Assembly (NCBI RefSeq): GCF_932294415.1
Contig: NC_065541.1
Coordinates: 47,966,290 to 48,030,289 of the forward strand
Direction of reading: 5' to 3'
Length of the DNA stretch: 64,000 bases
Source of the DNA: Quercus robur
Lineage: Eukaryota; Streptophyta; Magnoliopsida; Fagales; Fagaceae
Made by a program: the position numbers and the translations under genes
Part shown: piece after piece, positions 23,161-37,132 of the stretch
Layout of the letters: the number at the start of each line of letters is the position of its first letter
Numbering within the stretch: position 1 is the first letter of the stretch
Notes under the pieces: generated by a model
Database searches by the model: none
What the model was told of the DNA's origin: nothing
Seen by the model: only the letters and a program-made list of their open reading frames with translations

Positions 23161-24129
23161 TTTAACGAAGAATGATAAAAACTTGAAGATTTGAATGGCT
23201 AGTTTCCATACTTGAAGAATTGAATGGCTAGCTTATAATACTTGAAGAATTGAAGCAAAGAGGTGAGTTCAATTGATGGTGACCATGTTGTTGCATTTTT
23301 TTTTCTTTTTTGACTATTGATATTGTTTGACTTTGTATGCAATAAACTTTGTTCATTCATTGAAGGGGATAAGGCAAAATGTCGTTGGGACTTAAAAATT
23401 TTAATTTTTTTTTGCAAATTGTGGGTTGGCATGCTAATAAAATAAATTTGGACGATGTCCTACGGGCAAATTGAAGGTGGTCTCTACTGTGTTCAATTAC
23501 AAATGTTTGGTTTGAGAATCCTGCAAGATACTAAGAGTATCTTGAGCAAGTCAACATTCTTCCAAACAGTGAGCAAACAAATCAACTAAAAGAATTTGAT
23601 AGATCGAATTCATATACTATGGCTTGTTACAATGCAAAAAGTGCATAGGTCCTTGTCCAATCGCCCTTAGCTGAGGCAGTGGGAAGTATTTCAAGGATAC
23701 ACGGTAGACCCATTTTTAACAATAATTCACAATTCTGAAGGATCGATTTCATTCATGCATGGAAACTAAAAGGTAAAACTTGGGCAGAATTTTAGTATAA
23801 AGTTTAATGTAATATTTTATACTAAAATATGGAGAATCGTCTTTCGTTGGTACTTGGTGCCTTCTCCAATATGGCAATAGCTCATGGGCAATGACTTACA
23901 CTGTAAACAAGCAAAGATTATTACGTAGTATGGCAAACAGTGAAGGGTTTCAGCACATAAGAGAATGAAGAAAAGTTTTTGGTTGGATTTACCTCAAGTG
24001 ATTAATGTTGTTTGTCTATTTTATGACATACAAAGCAAAAAATACCATGTTTTTCTTGTTCACTTCGCTTCGCCGTATAAAGTACTCGTTGAAGAGTTTA
24101 TAGGAAACGAGCGACATAAACAAGGTGGA

Positions 24130-25180
24130 GCAATATCATAGAATCAGAGTCACATCTTTAGTCTCTCTTTCTCCACCGTTGTGCAATCTTGAACACACTT
24201 ACTGTCCACATTGCTCCATCTCACAAATCTTCATCTTTTGTAAAATCAATTCCACGAATTAGTTCCTTCTTCAAAGATAGGCCATACAACTTGGTTGCAT
24301 GCTAACTTCTCTGCTTCTACATAAAGAATCCAAGTTTTCTTAACCATGGCCTAGCCCAATGATGTCACCCATCCCATCACTATTAGTCTGGATGGGTCCA
24401 ATTACCATTCTTGGGCCCAAATGTGGTTATGTTCCTCAAATGTAGAAAATTGTGGTGTTATGTCACTGATACAATCTCCTAGACAATTCAAAAGACAAAT
24501 GAATATTGGAACAACATTCATGCTCCTTCCATCAACAATCTCTTACCAAGGTTTGAGATAGCCAAGGCAGCTCAGGACTTCCTTGCCATGTTGCCTTGAA
24601 ATTTCATATCGAGACCAAAATTTGTTAGATGCACCAATAATCAAGTCAATCCATTTTAAATTTTTATGCCTGCACCTCTACTTTGTGGGAACAAATGTAG
24701 ATCCACCATTGAAAGATGCTGACGACATTGCACTCTTTGCCTAATAACATGATCGTCTTAAGTTCTGTCCTGCACTTATGCTGCCTTTTCTGTTCCCTCA
24801 AGGCTCAAGTAGCAATTCTAAATTCATCGATTCTGCTTGTTGCAAATTTATGACCTTTGATGCCTCACTACTTTCCCATAAAACATTCTTAAACTTCTAG
24901 TCCTGTCATTTATATTGTTGATGGTTTCATATCCTTGTTAGTCACATAGGGTCTATTGCTTCCTCTAGCTTGTCTATTCGTGATACTAATTCACCAGGTT
25001 CTGTCCATTACTAATTATCACTAATTCGTTGCTCTTTCCACTCCCCATAAGCATCACACTTATCATGAGACTAGTATTAACCCTCTTTGGTAGCAAGCTA
25101 TGTCTAATGAATTTGACACTTTGAATAATATTACACTTGGGAAATGTTGTTCCTCTCTTTCTTTCTCTCTGTCTCTTTGT
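24130..25180 (+). mobile_element. Ty1/copia retrotransposon remnant (A')
   Basis: This is the same decayed copia body as at 1854-2935. The gag-like stretch lies near 24390, the pre-integrase pieces at about 24860-24960 and the reverse-transcriptase start (AMSNEFDTL) near 25101. It has lost about 30 bp relative to A1 near 24500. No intact frame remains. Confidence 0.6.
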
Positions 25181-28100
25181 TTTTAACAATTACACTAGAG
25201 ATTATAAAAATAAAAAATAAAAAATAAAAAATAAAAAATAAAAAAACGTTTCGAATTTTTACCATGAAAGCTAAAAAAAGTTTATATATGGTAAATTTTG
25301 AACCCTAAATTATGCATCAAAATTCAATTTCTTACCCGAATTATCAACTAAAATTTAAACCCATAGATTTTTGAAAATGGTTCAATGTTGCCCTTGTCCG
25401 TCCTCTCCTTTTGGAAATTAAGTGATGCCTATGATATTAGCTTACAGACGTAACTCACTCTATAGTTAACTTTGATTCCTACTAACAAAACCAAGTAGTT
25501 TGAAGGAAACACGACTTGTATAACTGTGACTATTTTTTTATGATAAGTAAACAAACAATGAAATATTTTCAAAAGATTTAAGGACTATAGTGACACAATT
25601 GATTGTTTATGAACACAATTTAACCTTAAACCGTAGTTCAAAGGATAAAAATAGTAATTTGGCCTAAACAGAACGAATTAAGAATTAAGTTTTTCTCATT
25701 CAAAGCTAAATTTTTTATTAGAAAGGTAGAGCATGGGACAGCTCCTCTCCTATTTGTTTTATCAAAAAAAATAAAAGGTAAAGAAAGTTTGCAAAATTGC
25801 ATCATATAAAGAGATTTTAAGTATTACTGGAAAAGTTATCTTTTAATAGTAAAAATAAGGTAAGTGAAGGTGAATGACAAGATGGTAACTCTCATTTTGA
25901 CAGCAATTAAGCAACACAACCAAAAAACCTTCTTTCTTTTTTTTGTTGGTAAAACAACCAAAAAGATTTCTCAACACATATAAACAGACTAATTCATGAT
26001 GGGAAGACTCTAATGCAAAACCACATGATTCTAATCCAAAACCAAAGACAAAGAGACCTCCCAAATATGTTTGATTCTTATGGAAGCCCCACTTCAAAGC
26101 TTGAAGTTCCTCCCACAAAATGAAATGAAGTCGTTTTGAACATTTTGTAACTATGTGAAACATGAGACCTTTTGTAGTTTTGTACTTCAAGGACCAGCTG
26201 CTTACTCGAAAGCATAATTCTTGATTAGGTTACTAAGGCCTTAAGGAGACTTTATCTGTAAGGAAACTCCTGACTTATTTTTGCATTTCACCCTTAAGTA
26301 AAGTCCATTCAGTCCTTATATTAACCTTTCAAAAAGAATTTAAGCAACCATAAGTTTGGTGACTTGCTGTTCATCCCGCCACAAAACATTAGTCAAGATT
26401 ATAGACTCATTGAAGTGAGATGAGATCTTCTCAATCTAAGCAATGTATTTCTTCCTATTTTATGCTTCTAGTTTGTTATCTAGACCCATAAAACTTCATC
26501 ACTAGCTCTGCTACCAACTGTCAAAGCTCCTCCTAATTGATTCAAGTCGTTTCCGTTAATGTTAAAGCTGTCCTATAAGAAATATTGTAAATAAGATCCT
26601 ATGCCCTTGTAAAATGGCTATCTATGATTCACCAATATGATATCAAAGTTGTGCCCACATCAAGTCTTGGCTAAAATGTCCTAGAAGTTATATTTTGGAA
26701 GCAACTACTATATAAAGTACAAACTGGTTTGGAATTTGGGAGTCTATTTCAACCAAATAGATGCTTCACAAAATTTTCTCATCCATTATCACTAAACAGA
26801 TATAACATGAATATGACAAAACTTAACTACTAGCCAAATATTTTGCTGCAAACCCAACAAAAAAACAGAGGTTTTTTTTTTATTATAACAAAACAAACAG
26901 CAATAAGAATTCTTCAATTACTAAATGGAAAAAATATGTAAATATGAGAACCCAATTTGAAATATTTAAATGTAAATAAAATATCAGGGAGCACAGATGC
27001 AGAATTCACAAAATTAGGGAAAATAAAAAGGCGTTTAAATTCGAAAGAGAGATTGAACCTTCAGAGCTGTGAGAACATCATCACTAGGCCCAGAGAAGAA
27101 AAGCGAGGGTTTGAGAGAGAGAGGAAAAGATGAGGAAGAAGAAGAAGGAAATACGAGCAGCAAGTGTGATTGGAAATCAGAATTCAGATTGAAAACTATA
27201 ATGGATATAAAATCATGATATCCCCTCAGGTTCAGGTAGGTTTTCGTATCCACATGTGACTGCTGCTTCTAGCATTTTCACTTCTCTCCATCATTACTAC
27301 TTTTCTCTCCCTTCCCGACCCCTCCGCTCTTCTTTCCCTACCAAGTCACGGAAAATTTATCAACTTATATCCCTAGGGTTTTCATCTTTTACTTCTTTTT
27401 TATTATTATTTTATAATATCAACGGTACATAAAGAAGGTATCTCGAGATTTTGTTAGACGCGGCAATTGGCCGGTCGAGTAAATCGAGCGTTGGATCGGG
27501 TCGACCTGTATTATACTATTATCAAACTTAGTTTTTTTTTTTTTTTGGTGGGTAAATTCAAAAACAAATCAATGGCAACCTTTTTAGTGAAAATGAATAA
27601 AATCAATCAAGGAGATTAATTGCACCTAATGCCATTCTGATAGTTTTGAGCATGACTAAAATTCTTTATAGTCATGAATCCATGATGATAAAGTCTTCAA
27701 TATTAATAACTCATTGCTAAAATGCTTGTAATTACAAATTTACAACTTTAAAAAGAGAGATAAATCTTAAAAAGTATCAAAAAGTATATAGTTTAAGTTT
27801 ACATCACTAATAATATCATTCCCACAAAAAAAAAAAAAAAAAAAAAAAAACTAAATGTCATGAACCAGGTCAAGTTATCAGCCTCCTTAGGTCCACATGT
27901 TCTTATTGCATTTAAAATAATAATAAAGTTAGATTATTTAAAAAAGATTATTTAGGAGGAGCTTGAGTAGTGGAGGCATGGAACACTGAGTGAGAGGATG
28001 GAAAACTTTTTGATTTGCTGGTTTGGACTTTTTTTTTTAGTTTAGTAACTTCAACTTAAGTTTTGTTATTTTGTGTAAGTAGACAAGTAGTGTTAGTAAC

Positions 28101-29207
28101 TTAGTAGTGTTACTGTTAGCATATAGTCAAATCTAGTGTCTTGAACTCTCACTGTTAGTCCAATTTTAATGTTTTTCTATTTGCTTTGTTTACTTGTTTC
28201 TTTTTCATTTTAACCTTTTTTTTAATAAAATAAAGGGGTTGTCATGTGACTCATGTCACTATTTACTCTTATTGGCTGCTGGCTAGGTAGTAGGCTACCA
28301 ACTTGCCATGCTTTGTATTTTACGTACCTAGTATCCAAGGGCGTAGTCTAAATATTTTTTAGCGAATTTTTTTTAAATGGGTTGGGTCACGGGTTAGCAA
28401 AGTTAGGTCGGGTTAACCCATAAAAAAATTGAGTCGGGTCATAAGTCAACCCATTTTTGTTTTGGGTCAAAAAATTTGAATTTGAGTCAAGTATTTTTCA
28501 AATCGAGTCAAAAAATTTAGACCCGTTTTGCCATGTCTAGATTTTTTCTCTCTCACAATATGTGAGACCCACTTTATGGATTCTAGACCAAGCAAATGAG
28601 TTGGGTTTGGGTCCAAAACAAGTTAACCAAAATGAGTTATAAGCGGATTAGGTCGGGTCACGAGTCAATCTGTAATTTTTTTTCACATACAAAATAATAA
28701 TAATAATAATAAATGAAAAAAAATTACTAAATGTCAAAATAACAAAAATACTATTAAAAAAAAAAAAAAAAACATAAATGCTTAAGTTCAAATAAGTTAA
28801 AGGTTACAAATGATATTATTACCATAAAAATTAGATAATTTTCTGTTAAGTACCAAACAAAAAAAAAAAGATGTAGTTTTGGGTTTTCCAAAAAAAAAAA
28901 AAATTACATTAAAAAAATTATATTTTTAGATTAAAAAATAAAATACAACAATAAGTGATCATAACTCGGGTGGCATTTTCAGGCAACAGTGACACATTCC
29001 TTCGACTCACGTCCTCTTGTATACAAACTAATAATAAGTTATATTTGAACTAATAAGAAATTTTTGTAAGAAAATCTAGATTAGTTTAAATGAATTGAAA
29101 GTAGTTTCAAATGAGATTTAAATAGAATGGTTAGAAGTAATTTTAGATGCATTTAAAATAATTTTAAAATTGGTTAGAAGTATTACATATTCAAAGTGTA
29201 CACAAAA

Positions 29208-29374
29208 ACCATTGCACACCCTTGGTGCGATGGTCACTCCACAAGTATAAGTGCTTGTGAGGTGTGGGGGGTAAGGACCGGGATTCAAGTCTCCAGAAGA
29301 GAGCTTTACACACATATACACTTAGATTAGATTAGAGTAGAATTTCTATCTTATATTTAAAAAAAAAAAAAAAA
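29208..29374 (+). mobile_element. tRNA-derived SINE, full length
   Basis: The tRNA-like head (GGTGCGATGGTCACTCCAC as box A region, GGGATTCAAGTCT as box B) is followed by CACTTAGATTAG, a T-rich end and an A run. It is flanked by the imperfect repeats AAAGTGTACACAAAA (29193-29207) and AAAGTGCACGCAAAA (29375-29389). The A1 copy at 6541 is the same insertion after a 5' deletion. Confidence 0.75.
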
Positions 29375-29558
29375 AAAGTGCACGCAAAAGTATAATAAAT
29401 TCTAATTGAGATTTTTTCTTAATGTTTTAGACATTTAAATTCATTAATTTATATGTAAAGACGCTTAAAACGACATTAAAGATGAAGCGACACTTAGTAT
29501 AAAATCAAAACCTATTTAAAACCTAAAGACACTTGAAATCAAATTAGAATGCAATTAG

Positions 29559-29727
29559 CACCATTGCATACCCTTAGTGCAATGGTCACTCCACAAGTAT
29601 AAATACTTGTGGGATATGAGGGGTAAGGGCCGAGGTTCAAGTCTCCAGAAGAGAGTTTCACACACATATACATTTAGATTAGGCTAGAGTAGAAATTTTA
29701 TCTTGTATAAAAAAAAAAAACACATAA
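29559..29727 (+). mobile_element. Second SINE of the same family, private to A'
   Basis: The same head and body as the 29208 element are present (GGTCACTCCACAAGTATAAA, then GAGGTTCAAGTCTCC, ending CTTGTAT plus A run). Its direct repeats are AATTAGAATGCAATTAG (29542-29558) and AATTAGATGTAATTAG (29728-29743). The A1 copy has the target without a SINE at about 7003-7019, so this insertion followed the block A duplication. Confidence 0.78.
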
Positions 29728-30604
29728 AATTAGATGTAATTAGAATCTAATTTGGACTATATAATTACTATATAACATGAGGTAATCCCACATTGGAAAA
29801 TAGAAATGGTGGAATTGACTTTTAAGAGACAGTTACAAATATCTTATTTTCAAAAGTTTGCTGGATTGTTTCTCCTATTTGATGACCACTCGAGCAATTA
29901 TCAGCAAAAAAATAGATCGAACTTTTCTGTTTGAGGATGTTTAAGGTTTGCTCAAGTTTCAATCGGGTGGTCAATCAAAGTTTTTGTTTTCTGCAAAATT
30001 ATGCAAACAAATGTGCCTAACTTGAATTTGATTGTCATTACCATCTAATAACTGTTTTTAACCCTATTGAAAGTAATGACTCTTCAATTGTACCTCTTTA
30101 TTTTCTATATATGCATGTTTGTACATATTCAGAATTCTAATTAACAAAAAGCACAAGAAAATCTTGAGAATTCTCTAGAATTGCTAAATATAGAATTCAA
30201 AGACTTTATTGTATCGTAGAGGTGATTTACCAGTAACCAATTGGTAAACTCTCTTTGAATGAGGGCAAATATCATCTTAATAAATAGCTAACTTCATAAG
30301 GCTTAGATTCAAAGGGGCAAACAAAATTAAGAACGATTCAGAACCAAAGAGCCATTGATGCAGAGGATTTCCATTACTTATGTACATTACAAGCAGCTCC
30401 TATGCTGCTGAAAAGTCTATAACCACAAAAATAAGATTTCCAGAACCAGCACAATGAATCAATGTCCGGATACAAAACCAATACCCTTGTTCAGTTCAAC
30501 GATGTAAACTTCAATTTAGGTTTTAGAAGTCACTACTAATTGGCAGTATATTGGCTGCAAACCAAACTCACAACACAACGGAGAAACGCCACCACTATCT
30601 TTCA

Positions 30605-33600
30605 TCAGAATGAAACTACTGACTTAGGATGGGTTGAAGATTGCAACTGAGAAAGAGCCGTATCACTTTCCTCGTTCTCATCAAAAGCTATTGGTTTCCC
30701 GTAGACAGGCTTCCTATAAATCATACAGTAATATAATCAGACTGTCTATGAAGCAAATTTAAGATGTTAAAAAAAAAATGTTTTAAAAACTCTGAACTTT
30801 TTAAACAGGAAACCAGAAAAGGAAGCTGATGAAAGCTTTGGTAACTGTTAAGCTCTCAGCTCTTAACGAAAGCATAATTCATTTTAAATGTTCTGGAGTC
30901 TTTCATTTATTTTTTTGCATCCACAGAAGCTTCCCATATTTATTTTACATTATATACAAATGATATTGAATATCCTTATTGTTAGTGGTGAAATTAACTT
31001 ATGACTTACTACTACTTTGAAATTAACATGCATATATAGAAAATGTAATAAGTAAAGATTTTTAATAACATCAGCTAACAAGTAAACGTAAATTTTTTAA
31101 GTTAAGCTGAACTCTTGGCATAATAGTGGTATGTACATTCTTTAAGTAAAAGGCCAACAACATAAACATCAGTGTTATCATACAAAACCTACATTTAAGA
31201 ATGGGAAACTTTACGATGATACATAGAACATGGAGTCAACATAATGCAAAAATAGGAATTGGTATGCCCTCCCCATACATATCATCACAATTTACCATGG
31301 TAATCAAAAGCAAGCCAAACCCTCACCCAGCAGCCACACCAAGGCTATAAGGTGAGGCGTCTTTAGAGAACTGAGCCAAGCAAGGCAAATGCCTTAAACA
31401 ATGTTTAGGGCGGTAAGACAAAAGTTCAAACACAACAAAACAAAGTATGTAAGTAACAGAACAATAAGGCTTTTATTTGATCAAAAAAATTAAACACAGC
31501 TTTTAAGACCACAACAAACAACACATTGGTATTTTTTTTCTTTCATTATTCTATTCTCTCTCTCTCTCACTCTCTCTCTTTGATTTGCAATTTGTAGAAG
31601 CTTGTTGCAGAACCTATTGTTGGATTATTAATTTACAGAAGCTTGTTGTAAAACATATGGTTAGAGACTGGATTGTATATTAACAATATGATTTAAGTTC
31701 TACATGTATATTAACAATATTTAGAATTTAGCAGCTCACATCAATAGAGTTAATGCTGTTTTGAGACCTTACACCCCAGATGATACAAGGCCTAGGCAAC
31801 TTAAGGTCACCTTTTGCCTTTGACTCCGTTGCAATTTACGTTCAAAAGCTACCAGCAATATACTTTAAATTACAGTCACACAGGACACAGTACACATCAA
31901 AGAAGGAAGCTAGCATACCTTTGAGTGATAACACTCTCTTCAGACAAAGCCTTTTCTAATCTCTCCTCAAATGGCGTAGCGTGCCAACTCACTTTCTGAT
32001 CCTGCAAGAACAACCAGCATTCCTTAAATGAAGCTTTTCATTTCAAAGGCCTCAAGCTCAAAGTAAAGAAGCCACAAGACATACCTCCTTGTATTTATTG
32101 GTCGAATTTGGGATTCCATTCCCATCCCACCACTTTGGCGAAATATGAGATTGCTCATTATCATTCCAGTGAGCAGCAACAAGCCCAATGATTGGCCTGT
32201 CCCCAGGAGTTCTACCAAAATGAGGTTTTCTAGTAGAAGCAGGGTCAAAATTTTTACTATTCTCATCCTGAATGGATGGCAGTGGCTTCAACCAAGCAGA
32301 CAGGCTTGCTTCCACCTTCAACTCTTTTCCAGACAAAGTTTCTTTTACCCCCGCTTCTGGCCTAGGGGTTGTAGTTTCGGGCAACTCATGAGATTCTCTC
32401 AGCTCACCTGAAAGTTGATGATAGTTAGGATCTTCTTCCCTCAATGACTTCCACTGAGAGTCACTCTCAACTGGGTTCATAACTGAATACACATACTGGG
32501 ACCTGATTCGGGTCTTCCCATATGGTAAATTGTCTAAGTTTGCGGGAAAAACGGTTCCAGGTGTTTGCATCTCTTCAGAAAGCTTAAGTGGGGTTGGATA
32601 AGGTGAAGGCTTTGACACACTCTGATTACCTGGTGATTCGGATTTCTTTTGATTTTGGCTAACATTTTCAGATGATGAGGAAGATGCATCAAAATCACAT
32701 TGAAAACGCACAGACTTGCTCCTGCACTGAATTTCTGTGGCTGAAATCCAAGGTGAAACTGATGTTGCAATGTTTTCAGTCTGATTATCATGAACCCTGA
32801 CAGCTGTATTAACACTTCCTGTTCCACTGCCTTCAGTTGAGCTGAAAGAGACCTTTCCAGTGTTATGTATGCTGGATATACAGCTAGAAGAGAGAGATGG
32901 CATTGGACAAATGTCAGGAAGCTATTAATCTTGTCAGGTGAATCAAAGTATTAACAAATAATTGGTGTCCACATTTCATAAATATAAACAATTAATACTA
33001 CCAAATAGCAGACAGGTTGGCATAGAAATATGGAAAATTCCCTTCCCATGACAGGTGTACTCAATAAATAATTAAAAGCATATCAATTGTTTCACAAACA
33101 TAATCATTATAGAGAGAGTGGAGAGAGTACAACCTGCTAGGTGTCTGCTCTTGCAAACCTGATCCCTTTCCCCACTCTTCACTAAGTTTAATGGGAGTAG
33201 CGGCCTGCTCAGTTTGGTTGTCTAACTGAAGTTTCTTGATGGATGTGTTGGGAAGCCATGAATGGAATTTTGGAGGCTCTGAATCTCCATCATATGAAGG
33301 TGAAAATTTCGACTTTGCAGATGCTTTCCGAATTTCTGCAGGGGTCTCTGCTAAGGTACCACAAGCTTTAAGAAACCTGGCCTGCACAATTTATTTCATA
33401 CAATCAAAAAGATACTTATCAACAGTCAATAACAACCTTGACTGAAGAAAGTTATCCATTAGTGTAACCAATGCCCTATTTGAAAAGAATGAGGATGATT
33501 CTAGTATTTTGAGGATAACTCATGTAGTAGACAGATGAAACAGCCAATAGGTTTGCAATCACACATTCAAATCTGCTGAGATTACAAATAGGGAAGGGGG

Positions 33601-35701
33601 ATAGTTCTAGAATCCAGCACCCTAAAAAGCGCCTACAAAGACGGAAAAAAATTAAATAATCTAACCAAAAAGAATATGGCAGGCCTTACAAACCATCTAT
33701 ACAACCAAAATGAAGCAAGAATTAACTACAGAATACAAACACCAGAAAATCAGTTCTGATTAAAGCTTTTATGCCACTTGTAAAATCAATATCAACGTGC
33801 CTCATAAATTTCATTTGCAATAGCATGCATATATGAATACTTTCTATATGCATGAAACCTCAACATGACTCATAAAGCTTCGGTCCCAAAACTTTGAGGA
33901 CAGCGCTATGAAACGTCCTAAGAGTTGGAGACTAATATAGGTCAGCCTATGTATTTTTTGTCATTCCATTCTATCCAAAATCATACTTTCTATCACCTCT
34001 TTAATTAACATATCCTTGCTTAAAGCATCGACCAATTTTGTTTTGGGTTCCTCTGCCTTTTTTTCATTTTCTCAACTTGAACTCATATCAAGCAGTCCCC
34101 CTCATCTTTTAATCAATAGGAGCTATCCTATCATTAAACAAATTTCTTCATTTCATATCAAATCTTTCTTGTATTTTTACTTATCCATTTAGCATTCCCA
34201 TTTCAAAATTTTCAACTTATGCCTATATGAATACCAAAAAAAACACATGCAACCCAAACACATTAGTCCATTAAGGATGAAGAAACAAACGCCTGATCTA
34301 TAATGAATAACCAGTGTTTCGCATCATATGGGAAATAGTTATTAATTTAATTAGTCATTACTAGAAAAGTAAATTCTTTGGTTCACTTAATTTGCTGTGC
34401 TTCAAAACAAAATTAGACTACCATCTCTTCCAAAAGTTGAAAAGTAACATAGCAAAAACGCACGTATAAACATGTGTTAAGCAGAGGCATAATTCTTTGC
34501 TTCTACGCATAGCTTCAACTATGCTTATTCAAGGTTTAACACTATAAAAATCATTAAAAATTTAAAATTGAACACAATTATACACACCTTCATGTAAACT
34601 ATTGTTAAAAGTTTAAAGAGAAAATGTAATCTAAATTAGCATAATTGTAACAAACGCAATCTTTAGGAGCTTTCATGTAATGTCCAAGATCAGTATACCT
34701 CATCCTTGAGTGCCTTGTGACTTTCCGGAGATCTGAAACCATGAGCTTCCCTATCAGCGTGCGGAGAATCCTCTTTCTCTATAAAAAATTGAACCAATTT
34801 CAAAAACATTAACAAATTCACAGCTTTAGATATTAATAAAAAGATCGATGTACTTAAAACAATTAGAACCAATATAATAAAAAACTCAACAGGAAAATTT
34901 TATACCTTCAGATAGAAAGAGAGACGCTAAACGATTTTGAGATATCACAGTTTCCTGATCATAACACACAGAAGAAAAGTGAGCAGGAAATCTCATAATT
35001 CACTTATTATCTGCTTGGACACTGAAAAAATGTATTCTCAAATTAAATTAAGCTTTTTGTTACCAATAAACTAAAACAACATAGATATAAAACAGACAAA
35101 ATTCATTTGTATTATTTTCTTTGATTTTTCTCAGCAGCCAAACTGAAGCTAAGTTCAAAGAATAACTCTTTTTTGTTAAATGTATCTCACGAAACCAATG
35201 TTCTGCTTGATTATTTAGAAAATGAACCAAAAACATGAAATCTTGAATCGCAGTCAACTGAACCCTAATTCGAAAAAAAAAAAAAAAACCACTAGAAGGC
35301 TCAAGACTTAATCTTGTTTTCTCTTCCATCAATTTTCTCACGGAGGATAAAGAAATGCTAAAATTTTCTAAAAGACGAAAGAAAATCCCTGTTTGGCTGC
35401 TTAGAAAGAAAGAAAGAAAGCTCATGAAAATCGAAGAAACTCAAAGAAAATCAAAATCCACCTTCAAAAACCACTACGAACCAGCACCTACTACTACATC
35501 AAGAAAGAGAGAAAGAAAGCGAGAGAGAGAGAGAGACACATTTTCTTTTATTTTCTTCTGTTAATTTTTCTCGGGAACCAAACAGAGGGCGAGAGAGAGA
35601 GAAATGACCGTAGGCTTGGTGGGATCGGAGGAGACGAGGTGAGGGCGATGGCGGTGATGGTGATCGTCTTTGACACGAAAGCAAGCGAAGAAGCAACCCA
35701 T
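30605..35701 (-). CDS. JASON: JASON-like protein
   Basis: Seven exons on the minus strand join in frame with GT-AG borders: 35701-35609, 34954-34906, 34778-34699, 33381-33134, 32883-32085, 32001-31919 and 30713-30605, giving 486 residues. I recognise the plant JASON family from MGCFFACFRVKD at the start, FLKACGTLAETPAEIRKAS (77-95), YGKTRIRSQYVYSVMNP (278-294) and KWWDGNGIPNSTNKY (407-421). The last is followed by WHATPFEERLEKALSEE. In Arabidopsis JASON keeps the two meiosis II spindles apart during pollen formation, and its loss gives unreduced pollen. The N-terminal Met-Gly-Cys would allow myristoylation and palmitoylation, which is an inference. The middle is Ser-rich and probably disordered. 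The 3' end of this gene marks the block A breakpoint. Confidence 0.87.
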
Positions 35702-37101
35702 AGCTCTGGAAACCGATCTGTCAAGAAACCCCACCACTGATCTACACACTAATCCCAACTCAAACTCACGCTTCCACAACCAGCATACCATCGATTTTTT
35801 GATAATTACTCACTACTAGTACCTATGTCCTGTCTCTTATCCTCTACACCTTTTCTTTTCTTTTTTTCTTTTTTCTTTTCTTTTCGCCTTATATACTTCT
35901 TGATTTTTAATACTCAAGTCATAATAATAAGCGAATGAGAGCAAAAATTTTAGTGTGAGAGAGAGAGAGAGAGAGAGAGAGTTGTTGGGTCGTTTTTGAA
36001 ATTTGAACTAAGAAAGCGAGGGAAAGTTACGGGTTCAGCAATGAATGTGAGTTTTTTGGGTTCGGCGCACTCGGGTTGTGTATGTTGGAATTTTGTACTC
36101 GCTGTGTGTTAGCTGTTACTTTTGTTTTTTTTGTTATTAATTAGGGGAATCCGGGGGTTTAAATGCCAAAGTAATGATTAGAGAGAGGGACTAGTGCTGT
36201 TTTGGTCGTGTACGGCAGTGGGTGTGTGTGGTGCCATGTCTTATTATTATTACCTTATTGCCCGGTTTATTTAATTTCTTGACAAATTAACGTTTCTTTT
36301 GTTTTTCTTAATTTGACTTTCCCCTTTGTTGCCTTTTGTTTACTACTTTTATGTCATTTCCTCTTTTTGATCTTTTAGGTAGATTCTATAGCCAAATCTC
36401 TGTGACAGAGAAAAATAATGCATAGGGCAATTGACTTTTGTCTTGACTCGTTAGTTTTAGTAAATTATAGTTAATTTAATTGGTAAAATATTTTGTTATC
36501 AAATAAGAGATATTTATTTATATAAAAAATGAATCAGCATCTTAGTCTGATAATTAACAATAATGATCATAGAGTAAATGTCATTATTTAAATTCTATAA
36601 TGTATCTAATAAAAAAGATCTCGTCACCCTCTATTCTTTCTCAAAAAACATTTATTTAAAAAAATTAAAAGTAAAATAAGCAAATGATTACTATGGCCCA
36701 AAAATGAAATAAAATGTATATGGCAAGTTTGCTTTCAATTATATGTGGTTTTTGAATTGACAGTTATCCATAAAACTTCTAAAAACTCAATTTTTTTTTT
36801 TTTTTTTGAGAAAGAATAAACTCAAATTTTAATTTAACAATTAAAATATTTTGAACACCAAATGATGTTGAGTTTGCTTCTCATTATAAGCTTTGTCAAT
36901 TAACAAATATTCGACAAACTTCTATAAACTCAACTTAAATTAAAAGCTACAAGTGTAATGAGAGAGAGAGAGATTTTTTTTTTTTAAATAAAATAAAATA
37001 ATGTTAAAACACCTTGATAATTTAGCAATATGTTTGGACTATAAGTTTGGTATCTCATCGTTGTATGACAAGAAGCTTTAGAAGTGATTCAGATGAAATA
37101 T

Positions 37102-37132
<31 letters not shown>

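Larger units (their letters stand above)
23161..30634 (+). repeat. Segmental duplication block A, right copy (A')
   Basis: This is the partner of 1-9636. It ends in JASON exon 7 and lacks the five A1 insertions. Private sequence relative to A1 includes about 25925-26320, about 27415-28610 (AT-rich, with GGGTCGGGTCA motifs at 28370-28690 like those in the 45753 element) and the second SINE at 29559. The copia remnant occupies about 24130-25180. Confidence 0.9.

Noticed and set aside
29200-29320. Minus-strand 67-codon frame near 29118-29321
   Set aside because: It runs antisense through a SINE and has no conserved protein sense.
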